Below are positions 26,001 through 35,802 of a stretch of DNA of 64,000 bases, piece after piece. The stretch comes from Spinellus fusiger (lineage: Eukaryota; Mucoromycota; Mucoromycetes; Mucorales; Phycomycetaceae): positions 1 through 64,000 of the forward strand of contig JALLLS010000120.1 in assembly GCA_025094145.1 (NCBI GenBank), read 5' to 3'. Each line of letters opens with the position of its first letter. Position 1 is the stretch's first letter. Under the pieces are notes generated by a model. The model was not told the DNA's origin. It was given only the letters and a program-made list of their open reading frames with translations, and searched no databases. A program made the translations under genes and the position numbers.

Positions 26001-26774
26001 TTGAGAGCAGGGGATACTTCTTCTGGAGAAGTAGCAAATGTCTCAAGAATATAGTTCAGAACCACCTCAATTGTGCCTCTGATGGACTCTTTCAGTGCTG
26101 CGGGGATGTGTTTTACTGGTTCCGGGACACTGGAAGTTGTGTTGCTATGGGAAGAAGCAGGTGCCTGAGTAGAGTGGATACTGCACTCCAGGGGCACTTT
26201 CCATGCTTCGGGATCTGCACAGTCACAACATCCACCTGCACCTCGACTGATCCATATTTTGATGTCGTGCCCTTCATGGTGGGTGGCGTGGAAACAACGC
26301 GAGCACAAGACACATGTATCATCCAATGCACAGTTCCTAAGCGTATGTTTCAATAAAGAGTCTAATGAGATGCACCTACTTGCAGCGGTAGATACTCTCT
26401 CCCTTTTTAAACAAATGCCCACACTGTTTGCCACGGTGGGCTTCTCCGTACTCGGACTCGTCTTCTTGAGGGTCGAGTGCAGTGTTCGCGTCAGTTGCAG
26501 TCGTGGGGGTGTCTTTATGAGAACCTAACATGTTGTGCATTTCGAGCAGTTTAGATAGACTTTTTCCGTCGACTATCTTCCCTTTGAAGAAGTAAGTTTG
26601 CATCCAATCAAGATTGTTGCTCCATAATGCTCGATAGCAGTTGGTGAGAATAAGTCGTTTGGTAGCACGATTCAGCTTTTGAGAGCAAGAAGGTGCATTG
26701 GTGAGAAACGTGTAGAGATGTGCATGGGTTATCTTTGTGTTTCTTTTGTTGGCGGCTGTTCCATGAGCTGACAT
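20034..26774 (-). CDS. UBR1: N-recognin E3 ubiquitin ligase UBR1
   Basis: Six exons encode roughly 2,100 residues, the usual size of UBR1/UBR2. From ATG 26774 the first exon ends YRCK and splices to NCALDDTCVLCSRCF, giving an intact UBR box (with HATHHEGHD and CCDCADPEAWK) that binds basic N-terminal residues. A ClpS-like segment follows (WNDEKHSFDDVI). After a long acidic region in the same exon (about 25000-25500) come the central helical part, a RING-H2 (CIVCQEALDH, then STCGHLMHAECFENY and LCPFCKALGN, near 22300-21900) and the UBR autoinhibitory cap, ending PYLDAHGEADLFL, GNPQYLNAKRYEQLR and TAA at 20034-20036. With a RAD6-type E2 it ubiquitinates N-degron substrates. Introns lie near 26343-26387, 24668-24715, 23599-23670, 20402-20432 and 20166-20234. 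Confidence 0.95.
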
Positions 26775-26882
26775 TGAGCTTTGCTACTGCGTGAAAGAGA
26801 AAAAGGAGAAGTGGAAGTAGAAGAAATAAAAGAAAAGGATGACATCATATTTATTTCATATTTATCAAGTCAGTGGAGCATT

Positions 26883-28162
26883 TTAGAGTTTAGCATAGTT
26901 TAAAGTCTTCTTCTTGAGAACGGCCTCTAAAGATTTATGAAGATCCTACAGTGGTATGAGTGATGGAAGATAAACAAGTGACTTGCCTCTGTATTAAGCA
27001 TGGCCGAACTCCAGGCTGTATTGTAAGCAAGTCCCTCAGCCACTGTATGGTCTCGAGAATAGTTCAATATGTGTCTATTGGAGCAAGGCTGAGTTTTCTT
27101 TTCTTCTTCTCTCTCTCTTTTCACTCATGTTTGTCTTGAAACTTACTTTGTGCCTACAACAGCAACGGGAGATTTACTAGCAATCAAACGAGCTATTTTA
27201 AAGGATTCCTCTAAGAAATAGTCCAAGTTAAATATCAGTCAAAGAGTTTCTTTTTATATCTTTACATTTGCTGTGGTAGCTCCAATTTACCTATGAGCTC
27301 CTCTTGAGTATTAAGGACCTTGTTGACAAATCCACAGGCAAGGGCTTCAGGTGCATACATTCTAGGGAAATATGCAATTCAGCTTTGACTAGTGTTTATG
27401 CAGCTTACTTTCTTGCAGTAAAACAGAGTTCACGGACTAAACTGTTGTTTCCAATCACTTTGGGTAGACGCTGCAATGTTCCTACATCGGCAGCTATGCC
27501 TATGTTCACCTCCTATAGATTTTGGAGTTGAATTCTTTCTCAAGCCACACTCTATTTACCGCTACAGAGAAGAAGCTGTCCTTTGTACAGTATCGAATAT
27601 CACAGGCAGTGATCATATCGATACCAGCACCAATACAAGCATTGTGAACAGCTGCAATAACAGGCTTATCACATATCTCAATGGCTGTGAATGCCGCTTG
27701 GAAATTCTTCAAGTTAAAAACGAATATTAGTTCAAGTAAAGATGCGCCTATTGCTCTCTTGTCTGCTCTTCTACCTTGATCACACTACGGTGAACGAAAG
27801 AAGCACGGGCAGGATCCACAGAGGCATTGTAATGGTGTACATTGGTCTCATTTACTATTGAATAAAATGAGTCTTATCTCTCTGTCTGTCTATTTATAAT
27901 GACTTACAATCGAGTCCTGCAGTAAACATTTTACCAGAACCAGAAACAACAACAACACGAATGTCATTGTCAGTGGCCACTTGCTCAAATACAGATCGAA
28001 CATCCTGAATAAGTCTAATTATCAGCTATTTATGTCTAATATGGACTCTTACCTGTCATTAAATACATTCAGCTCTTTGGGTCTGTTGAGCTTGATGTGG
28101 GCTACTCCATCCTCAAACACTTGAACTTGAACAGCTTCGTATTGATACTTCTGGGAGTCCAT
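26883..28162 (-). CDS. Peroxisomal delta3,5-delta2,4-dienoyl-CoA isomerase (ECH1-like)
   Basis: About seven short exons from ATG 28162 (MDSQKYQYEAVQVQVFEDG) encode a crotonase-fold enzyme. Landmarks are AHIKLNRPKELNVFN, VVVVSGSGKMFTAGLD (oxyanion-hole loop), KPVIAAVHNACIGAGIDMIT, ACDIRYCTKDSFFSV and EVNIGIAADVGTLQRLPKVI. The acidic residues match ECH1, which moves double bonds when unsaturated fatty acids are beta-oxidised. The C-terminus LNYAKL with TAA at 26883-26885 fits a type 1 peroxisomal signal (AKL). Compared with family members the segment after NVFND is about ten residues short. The last intron appears to start with GC (GCAAGT at 26986). It lies 109 bp downstream of the UBR1 start codon, same strand. 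Confidence 0.85.
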
Positions 28163-28782
28163 TGGAAATAAGAAAGACGAATAGTCCTTTGGAGAGATTA
28201 CTGGTTTGTCATAAAGGCACATTAAAACACAGCACTGGGGTTACATGTGAAAAGACTCACTTCACAGTGCACAATCATGCTTTGTTCTTTTCCCAATTAT
28301 ACACTATTTACAGTGCCCGCAGTGCCAAATTGCACAAAATAAGATCCATACTTTGGTGTGTATATTCTCAATAAGCTGATTATAGATAGATATTCAAGGT
28401 TCACATAATAAAGTGACCCGAAGAAAGTAAGGATATTTATAAAAATAAAAATAAAAATAAAAATCTCAGGATGTTTCTGTATCAAGAAATAATATATACT
28501 TTATTTCTCTTCTTTTTCTTTTTCTTTTTTCATAATATCTATGCCATCTAGCACTGTGAACTTATATCCTATATTTATAAAGACTCCCTCTCCAAGATGT
28601 ATAGAAAGAATACCAGCATTGAGATTCGATTAGCACTTCTGTACCATGTGCTGAGACTGAACTCTACTCTGGCCAAGACATCTCGCCTATTTAGCGTATC
28701 TGCTCCCACTGTGAGAGGCGCCGTGAGGCACTACAAAGAAACAGGCTCGGTGGTGCCCTCACCCAAGAGTGATTGAGATAAA

Positions 28783-28792
28783 ACAACAGCAA

Positions 28793-28839
<47 letters not shown>

Positions 28840-28841
28840 AA

Positions 28842-28872
<31 letters not shown>

Positions 28873-28903
28873 AAAGCAACAGCAACAACAACAATAATAA
28901 TAA
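28783..28903 (+). repeat. CAACAG/CAG tract, left arm
   Basis: Mostly CAACAG hexamers with occasional AAAGCA interruptions, directly after the transposase stop codon. Read on the minus strand it gives poly-Leu or Val-Ala ORFs, which are artefacts of the repeat. It is eight triplets shorter than its partner in the right arm. Confidence 0.9.
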
Positions 28904-29795
28904 ACTTGATGAATGGGCCCTCTGATGTTTTCACAGAGCTGTCTTAGGTGATTCTTTTCAAGCCAAGGAAGCCATTAGGGCAGGCATGACTATCAAGGTA
29001 TCAGAAAAGACTCCAGAAAACCCCTCGATGAAATGGAACTCCAGTCAGACAGTCCAGTGGTAAAACCTGTCTTGAAGAACGAACCACACAGAGGCAGAAC
29101 TCCAATGAACCTTGGAGCGGAGATGTCATAGACTAATGGTAGTCTTGGCATCAATCATGGTTAGTATCTCTGCCCTATGTTGATATTGAGGTAGTCTGTT
29201 ACCTCCTTTGATATTTTACTCTATTCCAGTATTAGGATCATTTTCAGCTTTCTCTTGGTAGAATACATCCTCCTATCCTTCCTCATTCTTTTCCTGAAGT
29301 GGTCTCATAGATGCTCAATTGATTTGAGATTAGAACTATGTATGTGCTAGTAAAGATCAATACTTATTCCAATAATTGTTCCATTTAATATCTTCTAATT
29401 GAGTTATTTTACTTGTATGGGATCGAGCATTGTCCTCTTGTAGACAGTAACGGACTCCAAAGTTTGAGATAGAGAGATAGAGAGAGACTTAAGTTTGAGA
29501 CAGTAAGCTTCACTCAAGATATCAATGTAGTCATCAGAATAGATTCTGCCTACTATAACAAGCAGCCTCTCAACACCCTCACTATAACAGTCCCACTGGA
29601 GTCTTATCACCTTTTTTTTCTTTGTAAGAAGAGGCATTATCACTGAGTTGAATAAATGAAATCCCATTTCATCGAGGGGTTTTCTGGAGTCTTTTCTGAT
29701 ACCTTGATAGTCATGCCTGCCCTAATGGCTTCCTTGGCTTGAAAAGAATCACCTAAGACAGCTCTGTGAAAACATCAGAGGGCCCATTCATCAAG

Positions 29796-29827
29796 TTTAT
29801 TATTATTGTTGTTGTTGCTGTTGCTTT

Positions 29828-29858
<31 letters not shown>

Positions 29859-29860
29859 TT

Positions 29861-29931
<71 letters not shown>

Positions 29932-29946
29932 TTGCTGTTGTTTTAT
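29796..29946 (-). repeat. CAACAG/CAG tract, right arm (longer)
   Basis: Reverse complement of the left-arm tract with the same interruptions but eight more triplets. The flanking arm sequence is otherwise matching, so the tract length changed after the duplication that made the hairpin, or sequence exchange between the arms is incomplete here. Confidence 0.9.
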
Positions 29947-30294
29947 CTCAATCACTCTTGGGTGAGGGCACCACCGAGCCTGTTTCTTTGTAGTGCCTCA
30001 CGGCGCCTCTCACAGTGGGAGCAGATACGCTAAATAGGCGAGATGTCTTGGCCAGAGTAGAGTTCAGTCTCAGCACATGGTACAGAAGTGCTAATCGAAT
30101 CTCAATGCTGGTATTCTTTCTATACATCTTGGAGAGGGAGTCTTTATAAATATAGGATATAAGTTCACAGTGCTAGATGGCATAGATATTATGAAAAAAG
30201 AAAAAGAAAAAGAAGAGAAATAAAGTATATATTATTTCTTGATACAGAAATAAAATTGGAATTTAAATGGCCCCACTTTTTCCTGGTCACTTTA

Positions 30295-33200
30295 CATTTG
30301 TGTGTACGATACATGTTTTTTAACCTGGAGTTAGATGGTTCAAAGGATTCAGTTTTATATTCAAAAGATTATAATTAGATGACCGTCAACATTTTGTAGA
30401 AACAAAGCATAATGATGTGTAAAAGAAAGCAGTATAAGAGTACAGAAGTGTACTGTTTATTTCATGTACAGTGAGGTACCTTTATTAATATTATAAATAT
30501 ATTTGCCCACTCCATAGTCATACTAATATTGACAGTGCCTGGTTGTATGGAGTGCATTGATCATCTTCCTTCATGTAAGATATTTGCCAGATTTATGTTG
30601 GTTAGAAATATGTGGTCTATCCTCATAAAACAAATCAAACAGAAACAAGTCTTTTCACTCAAGTTAGTATCGGAAAGTACAAGCAGAGACCGTCCCAGTT
30701 CCAATGAGGATTCTCTGTAGTAGACTGCATATGCATAAGCATAAGTATCAGATACAAGAAGGGCTACTCCTGATACTCAAGATGAGAGAGTATACAAGTG
30801 AACAACTTATTAGATATTTGCAACTGACAAATATTAGCTATGTTTTATTATACCAAACACTCTTTTTGCTTTTGAATGCTTAATACTGTATCTGTACCAA
30901 TCTTCGTCAACAAACTAACATTGTCATTAGAAGAACATGGACTAAAAGAGATAGTAAATAGCGTAAATGACCTTGTCACCCGTGCATTTCTCTTTTCAGA
31001 ATTCAACCATGCAAAAGAATTTGACAAAAACAATACATTCGACTTGATAGAATAGGTAACAAGAGATTTTTTCCGAGAAGTCTTTTCTCTCTCGCTCTCT
31101 CTCCTTGTTGACAGACACGTCAGAGATATAGGCACGACTGATAAAGATATAATCTTAGTCAAAGTGTATCAGACAAGAGAGAAAAATAAATGCTTATAAA
31201 GAAGAATACTGTTCATCTGCTTTATGTACATCTATTCAATGGATGAATTCTCAGCAAATAGTCATTTATGAAAGTAACAAGACTCATACCACCTATATGA
31301 ATAACACAGTTCTTTGCTTCAAATTGGAAACTTCTTAGATGGTTACCTAGAGAATTACATATTTGCAAAAGGCTCTATTGACTACACTACTAAATTGAAT
31401 ACATAACAACATTTGTATGTGTCTTAAATGTTGGCAAAGATAGATGAAAAACAAAGCAATATAGAAGCATTTAATTGTTTCCTACTGTGAAAAGGCTTTC
31501 TCCATTGCTCTGTGACAATAGATACTAATATTTTGAGTTATAACATTGAAAAACAAAAAGACTTTACTGAAAACAAATTAAATCTTTAGGGCAGTGTCGT
31601 TAGCCTAAACTGCAAAGTTCTTAAAATCCAAGATACCAAGACAATGAAGTTTGAAGGAACCATTGAAACAAAAGCAGGCTACACTTTTAATCCTCCTTTT
31701 AGATAACCTTGGCACACCACCTGCCTCTACAGTGAACATTGAAAAGTACATCCAATACCTCACACTAAGAGGCAACATTTTAAAATATCTACAACGCTGT
31801 CACTGCAATGAAGATAGCATGTGTCTGGAGGAAAAGCGACGAAGTTCTACTGTTGAACAAGTATTCAACTTCTCCTTTTTCTCCTTTATCTCTTTTTCTT
31901 TTTCGAAAAGGTGAATTCTCAAAATTAGAAACTACCGAAACTGCACTGAATCCAAGAGACTTTAGAAGAGAAAGAAGAAAAAGAATACTAACTATTAAGT
32001 AGTAGGGTCTTGTAAGATAACTATCTCTTGAATGAAAAAGAAGAAATACAACTCATTTATTTTTCTTCCTGAGTTATCACTGAAAGACACCTATAGTACA
32101 GTTAGAATATTAAAACGTCCATTGGTAGTCTACTGTAGATTTGTAACGTCTAATTTTAGGTTAAAGTCCTATATGCCCAGCTATTCATCTCCAGTGGCTA
32201 TTCTTTTCGAGATCAAAGAACATTGGAATAGAACAAAGTCATGAAGAGTAGAATAGAAAACACTCTATTTGAAATCCAATTTGCTTTGTAATGTTTTACT
32301 AAATAAAACAGCATATTTGGTTTTTCTGATTTTAATTTTAATTTTTACTCAATATCTAAATCAGAAATTAAGAAAATTGCTGCTAATCAACGAGGTTTCA
32401 GTTATAAATAATAATAAACCTTGGTCTATTTATACCTTACCTACATTCAATAGAAACCCTAAAAATCGACATTTTCATTGGTCATTCTTATTGTGTATAG
32501 GCTATTCATAGCTCTTTCTTGAGCTCATTTGAAGAGCTGCTCTCTAGGATAGGATGAATGGTAGGGAATAGCAATTCAACTGTAATATTCCTCCTTTGTT
32601 ATTTGTTCTATTTGATTAGCACTTTAATGGTTCATACAGTGTATGTGTATACCAGACTGTTGTTGAATATGCCATTAGAAGAAAACATGATTCTATTCTA
32701 TTGTATTTGCATCACGGGTACTCCCCTCTTTCCCACAGTAATATAGCTGCTCGTTCTATTAGCAAATGAAAAGGAAAGGGAAAAAAGCATATTTGTGTAT
32801 ACTATTGGCTTACAATAGACCTTTTTAAGATTCTAAAATTAACATTAATACTATACATGTAGAATAATACAAAAACAAAACATTGTTAATTGTTTACTGT
32901 TGAATATATAATATAATATTAGTATAGTCTATTGTATGTAAATAGATACATTACAAATATGAACAATAGTACCTTTTAAAAGAGAATAGTCCACTAACTG
33001 TTTTTGCAAGTAAAGACAAAAGACATCTAACAATAGTATTATTTACTGTAAATACTAAGCAAGCTAAAAATGGATGGTTCTGTTTACCATTTATTACTAT
33101 ACTGTTATGTATTATCACGTAATATCATTTACTATTAGGTAGTGTTAGGTACAATGACTTGGCTTTTAATGATATCACCCACTATCACCAACAATGGTTG

Positions 33201-34206
33201 ATTCCCAGTATCTATTGAATAGTGAATATTTAGTATACTCTTCAAACAAATGTAACCTGTCTTCTGCTTATACTCTTACAATAGACACATAAAGAACTTT
33301 TATATCTATCCATCTCCTTATAAGAAGGCTAATTTGTATTTGCTATCATCATAGACACTCGTCATGTTTTCCATATTTAGACATACAATAATCTCTATAT
33401 TTGTGTAGTAGTGTGAAAATACAAACATTATCTATTCTTGTCTAACAACGTCAACAAGTGGAAATGCATACCCGATGGCTATTCAATAGGAATGCTATGT
33501 GTTGTTTCTTGATCTACCCTATGTAATGTCTTATATATATTATCACTACAGTTTCTGTTTCTGTTATTGTTGTTGTTACTATCACTATTATTGTCCATAG
33601 TATGACCTATGTTTTCTCTTTTTCTTTTCTGTAAAACAGTCAACAAATAACAAAAGCAGACTGTACATACAGTAATTTAACAGACACCCACCTCCACGTT
33701 TTTATCTATCATTCTTTCTACTACCGTTGATGTTCTTGCATCGTCATGTCGTACTGCCTCCTTCTTCTGCCTCCTTTATGAACACACTCTACAGAATCAG
33801 ATGGCATTTTACTTGACACTAAGGAGGGTCTGATCTGAATCAGAGACTGTTTCCAAATGAGCTACTTAATAATCATAGTCTATATCTTCTTTATCATGGG
33901 TGCCTGAAGACTTGATTTATTTTGTGTCTGTGTCAAGATGCAGGTGTTGACTAAAACAGATGAGATGAATTTGAATCTTTTTCATTGAAACGGAGAGATT
34001 CCATGATGAACAGGTGTTTGTCCAATGAAACAAGTACTCTTTCGTTAAGATATTTTTGTTTCTTCTTATAGAAACCAATGTATTCTTTTATTTATATATA
34101 TATATATTATAATAATAATAGTTTATTAAATGAAGATGAGATACTTGTTAGTTGTTACAAACTGGTATAGAGAGCGAGCAAAGATGGAGCTAAGAATCAT
34201 TTAATA
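30295..34206. other. Long gene-poor AT-rich region
   Basis: No supported gene in about 3.9 kb. Open stretches at 31162-30848 (-, 104 residues, Ser/Arg-rich) and 31651-32002 (+) have no recognisable motif and no clear splice structure. A 26-bp segment at 32148-32173 (GTCTAATTTTAGGTTAAAGT and following) recurs at 62456-62481 with one mismatch. Repeated short TATTA/ACTAT motifs are dense around 32800-33300. Confidence 0.4.
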
Positions 34207-34262
34207 TGTAGAGTGTAGGTTGAGTGTAGGTTGAGTGTAGGTTGAGTGTAGGTTGAGTGTCT
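34207..34262. repeat. 11-bp tandem repeat
   Basis: About five copies of GAGTGTAGGTT in a row, the last one diverging (GAGTGTCTGTT). It lies in a gene-poor stretch upstream of TC-rich, CT-rich and AAAAAT runs (34340-34550). Confidence 0.85.
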
Positions 34263-34838
34263 GTTCAAGGCAGAAGATGCTCTAAAGAGACCTACCAAGA
34301 GCTCAATGACAAAACAAAGTGACATACTTTTCACTACCACCTCCTCCTCCTCCTTCTTTTCCTTCTTCTCCTTTTGCCCTTCCCCCCTTATTTATATTCT
34401 CCGTGGTCTACTCTTCATCCTAATGAGTGAGAGAAAAAAACAAGTTAGACTCGTACTTTACATGTCCCTAATGAACCACTCAACAGTCAAGTTTTATTAT
34501 TTATTATTTATTAAATAAAAAATAAAAAATAAAAAATAAAAATAAAAAAGACGGCTCACTTCAAACTCTATTCTATGAAGAAAGAATGGACCTTTTGCCT
34601 TATCACCCTTACTATTGCATGCTACCTTCTTATTCTGTCATGGCTGAGTGTTCATTCTCACCTTATACACTGCAGGAGGGAGGTCATAAGAAAGAGAGTG
34701 AAAAGAACAAGATATATTATTATACAAGAAAGAAAGAAAAAGAAACAGAAACAGATAGACTATAATCAATGAGTGTAGAAATGACAATGTTATGAAATAG
34801 ATATAGAAAGAAAGAAAGAAAGAAAAGGAGGAAGAAGA

Positions 34839-35267
34839 CTATGAACAATACTGTGCAGGTGTGCGAGACGACCGTTGGATCTGTTGAGAGAGCTTCATCA
34901 TTCGGTCACTAGAAAGGACTTGATTCAGTCTATCCTGTGCAACTGGGTCATTCACGTAATAGCGACTGGTTCTTCGTGCAGGAATCGAAGTCTCTTTCTG
35001 AAGGAGTGGGTCCATGTCTTTTTCACGCTCAAGTAGTTTCTTCACTCTAAAAGGCAGGTCATTGGATGGATCCATCAAGTGGGATTGTGCTGGCTTGTAG
35101 AGAGAGTGAGAACGGGCAGGGATGGTGGGTCGTTGGTTATCCAGAGAATACATCTCCGTGTGAGGAGGTGGAGAGGGAGCAGAAGAGGGTGTAAAGAACC
35201 ACGATTGAGGGCGTACAAGAAGCAGTCTTCTTAGTTTTGACGCTGACTTGTCTATTTCTATGTTCAT
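34839..35267 (-). CDS. Hypothetical protein, 142 residues
   Basis: A single open frame from ATG 35267 (MNIEIDKSASKLRRLLLVRP) to a stop at 34839-34841. The N-terminal third is basic and Pro/Ser-rich (SSAPSPPPHTEMYSL). The C-terminal part is charged and predicted helical (LPFRVKKLLEREKDMDPLLQ, then VAQDRLNQVLSSDRMMKLSQ) and ends TPAQYCS. The balanced amino-acid use and absence of repeats favour a real gene over chance. No domain, signal peptide or membrane segment was recognised. It is probably cytosolic or nuclear, but that is only an inference from charge. Confidence 0.55.
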   Translation of the reverse strand: MNIEIDKSASKLRRLLLVRPQSWFFTPSSAPSPPPHTEMYSLDNQRPTIPARSHSLYKPAQSHLMDPSNDLPFRVKKLLEREKDMDPLLQKETSIPARRTSRYYVNDPVAQDRLNQVLSSDRMMKLSQQIQRSSRTPAQYCS

Positions 35268-35802
35268 GGGTGTGGCTCAGGGTTGGGAGAAGAAAAAGAG
35301 TGGCTGCTGAGGATAACAAACAAGAGATAGAAAAGAAGAAGAGCAACAACAACAAATGAAAACAAAAACAGAAATGTCTGCTCATATTTATAATGCCGTT
35401 ATCTTTTTTATCTTTACTTCTTTTCTGACTGTTTTATATATGTTTATCCGTATCTTTTTATATCATCTGTTGGAAACTGTGGTTTCTGGTGGTGTTTACC
35501 TTTATTTTCCATAGAATGTGTTGGGTGGGTTTATTTGTTGTATTTTGTTTTATTTACAGTGTGTATCCTATGGTGGCATGTCTTTCCTACGTCTATTTTG
35601 ATACTAACCCACCTCAACACATTTCAAAATGTACTATATTTATCAGCCAATGTTTGATGAGAAGGTGGAAGGTCCAATCAGCCTCATCTGTCTTTGTTCC
35701 TTCCTATCCTGCACTCTTTCTGACCCTCTTTCTGCTCCATCCCACTGTGTCCCAACTGTACCAGAGCAGAGACCGTCCTTTGGTTTGTTGTGCAGTGATC
35801 TA

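Larger units (their letters stand above)
28474..30250. repeat. ~570-bp near-perfect inverted repeat (arms 28474-29036 and 29664-30250)
   Basis: The left arm (563 bp) and the reverse complement of the right arm (587 bp) agree wherever I compared them. The only difference seen is 24 bp (eight triplets) in the CAG tract. The spacer is about 627 bp. Each arm holds the start of a Tc1 transposase (MYRKNTSIEIRLALLYHVL, at 28599 on + and 30127 on -), which ends at a stop after VVPSPKSD. Transcription through the locus would give a long hairpin RNA. Confidence 0.9.
28409..30294. mobile_element. Tc1/mariner element E, rearranged into a giant hairpin
   Basis: The ends TAAAGTGACCCGAAGAAAGT (28409) and, reverse-complemented, TAAAGTGACCAGGAAAAAGT (30294) match element D. 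The minus strand from 30294 reads as a normal element: N-terminal transposase, then the C-terminal half (29070-29400, aligning with 14560-14770 of D). The left side, however, is an inverted copy of the 5' half instead of a simple 3' end. The element lies about 250 bp upstream of the dienoyl-CoA isomerase start codon. Transposase fragments are broken. Confidence 0.85.

Noticed and set aside
28783..29946. Repeat structure resembling a CRISPR array
   Set aside because: Simple triplet repeats without unique spacers, in a eukaryotic genome.
28691..30033. Poly-Leu and Val/Ala-repeat ORFs of 67-75 residues
   Set aside because: They are readings of the CAACAG tract on the antisense side and appear symmetrically in both hairpin arms. 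No gene context.
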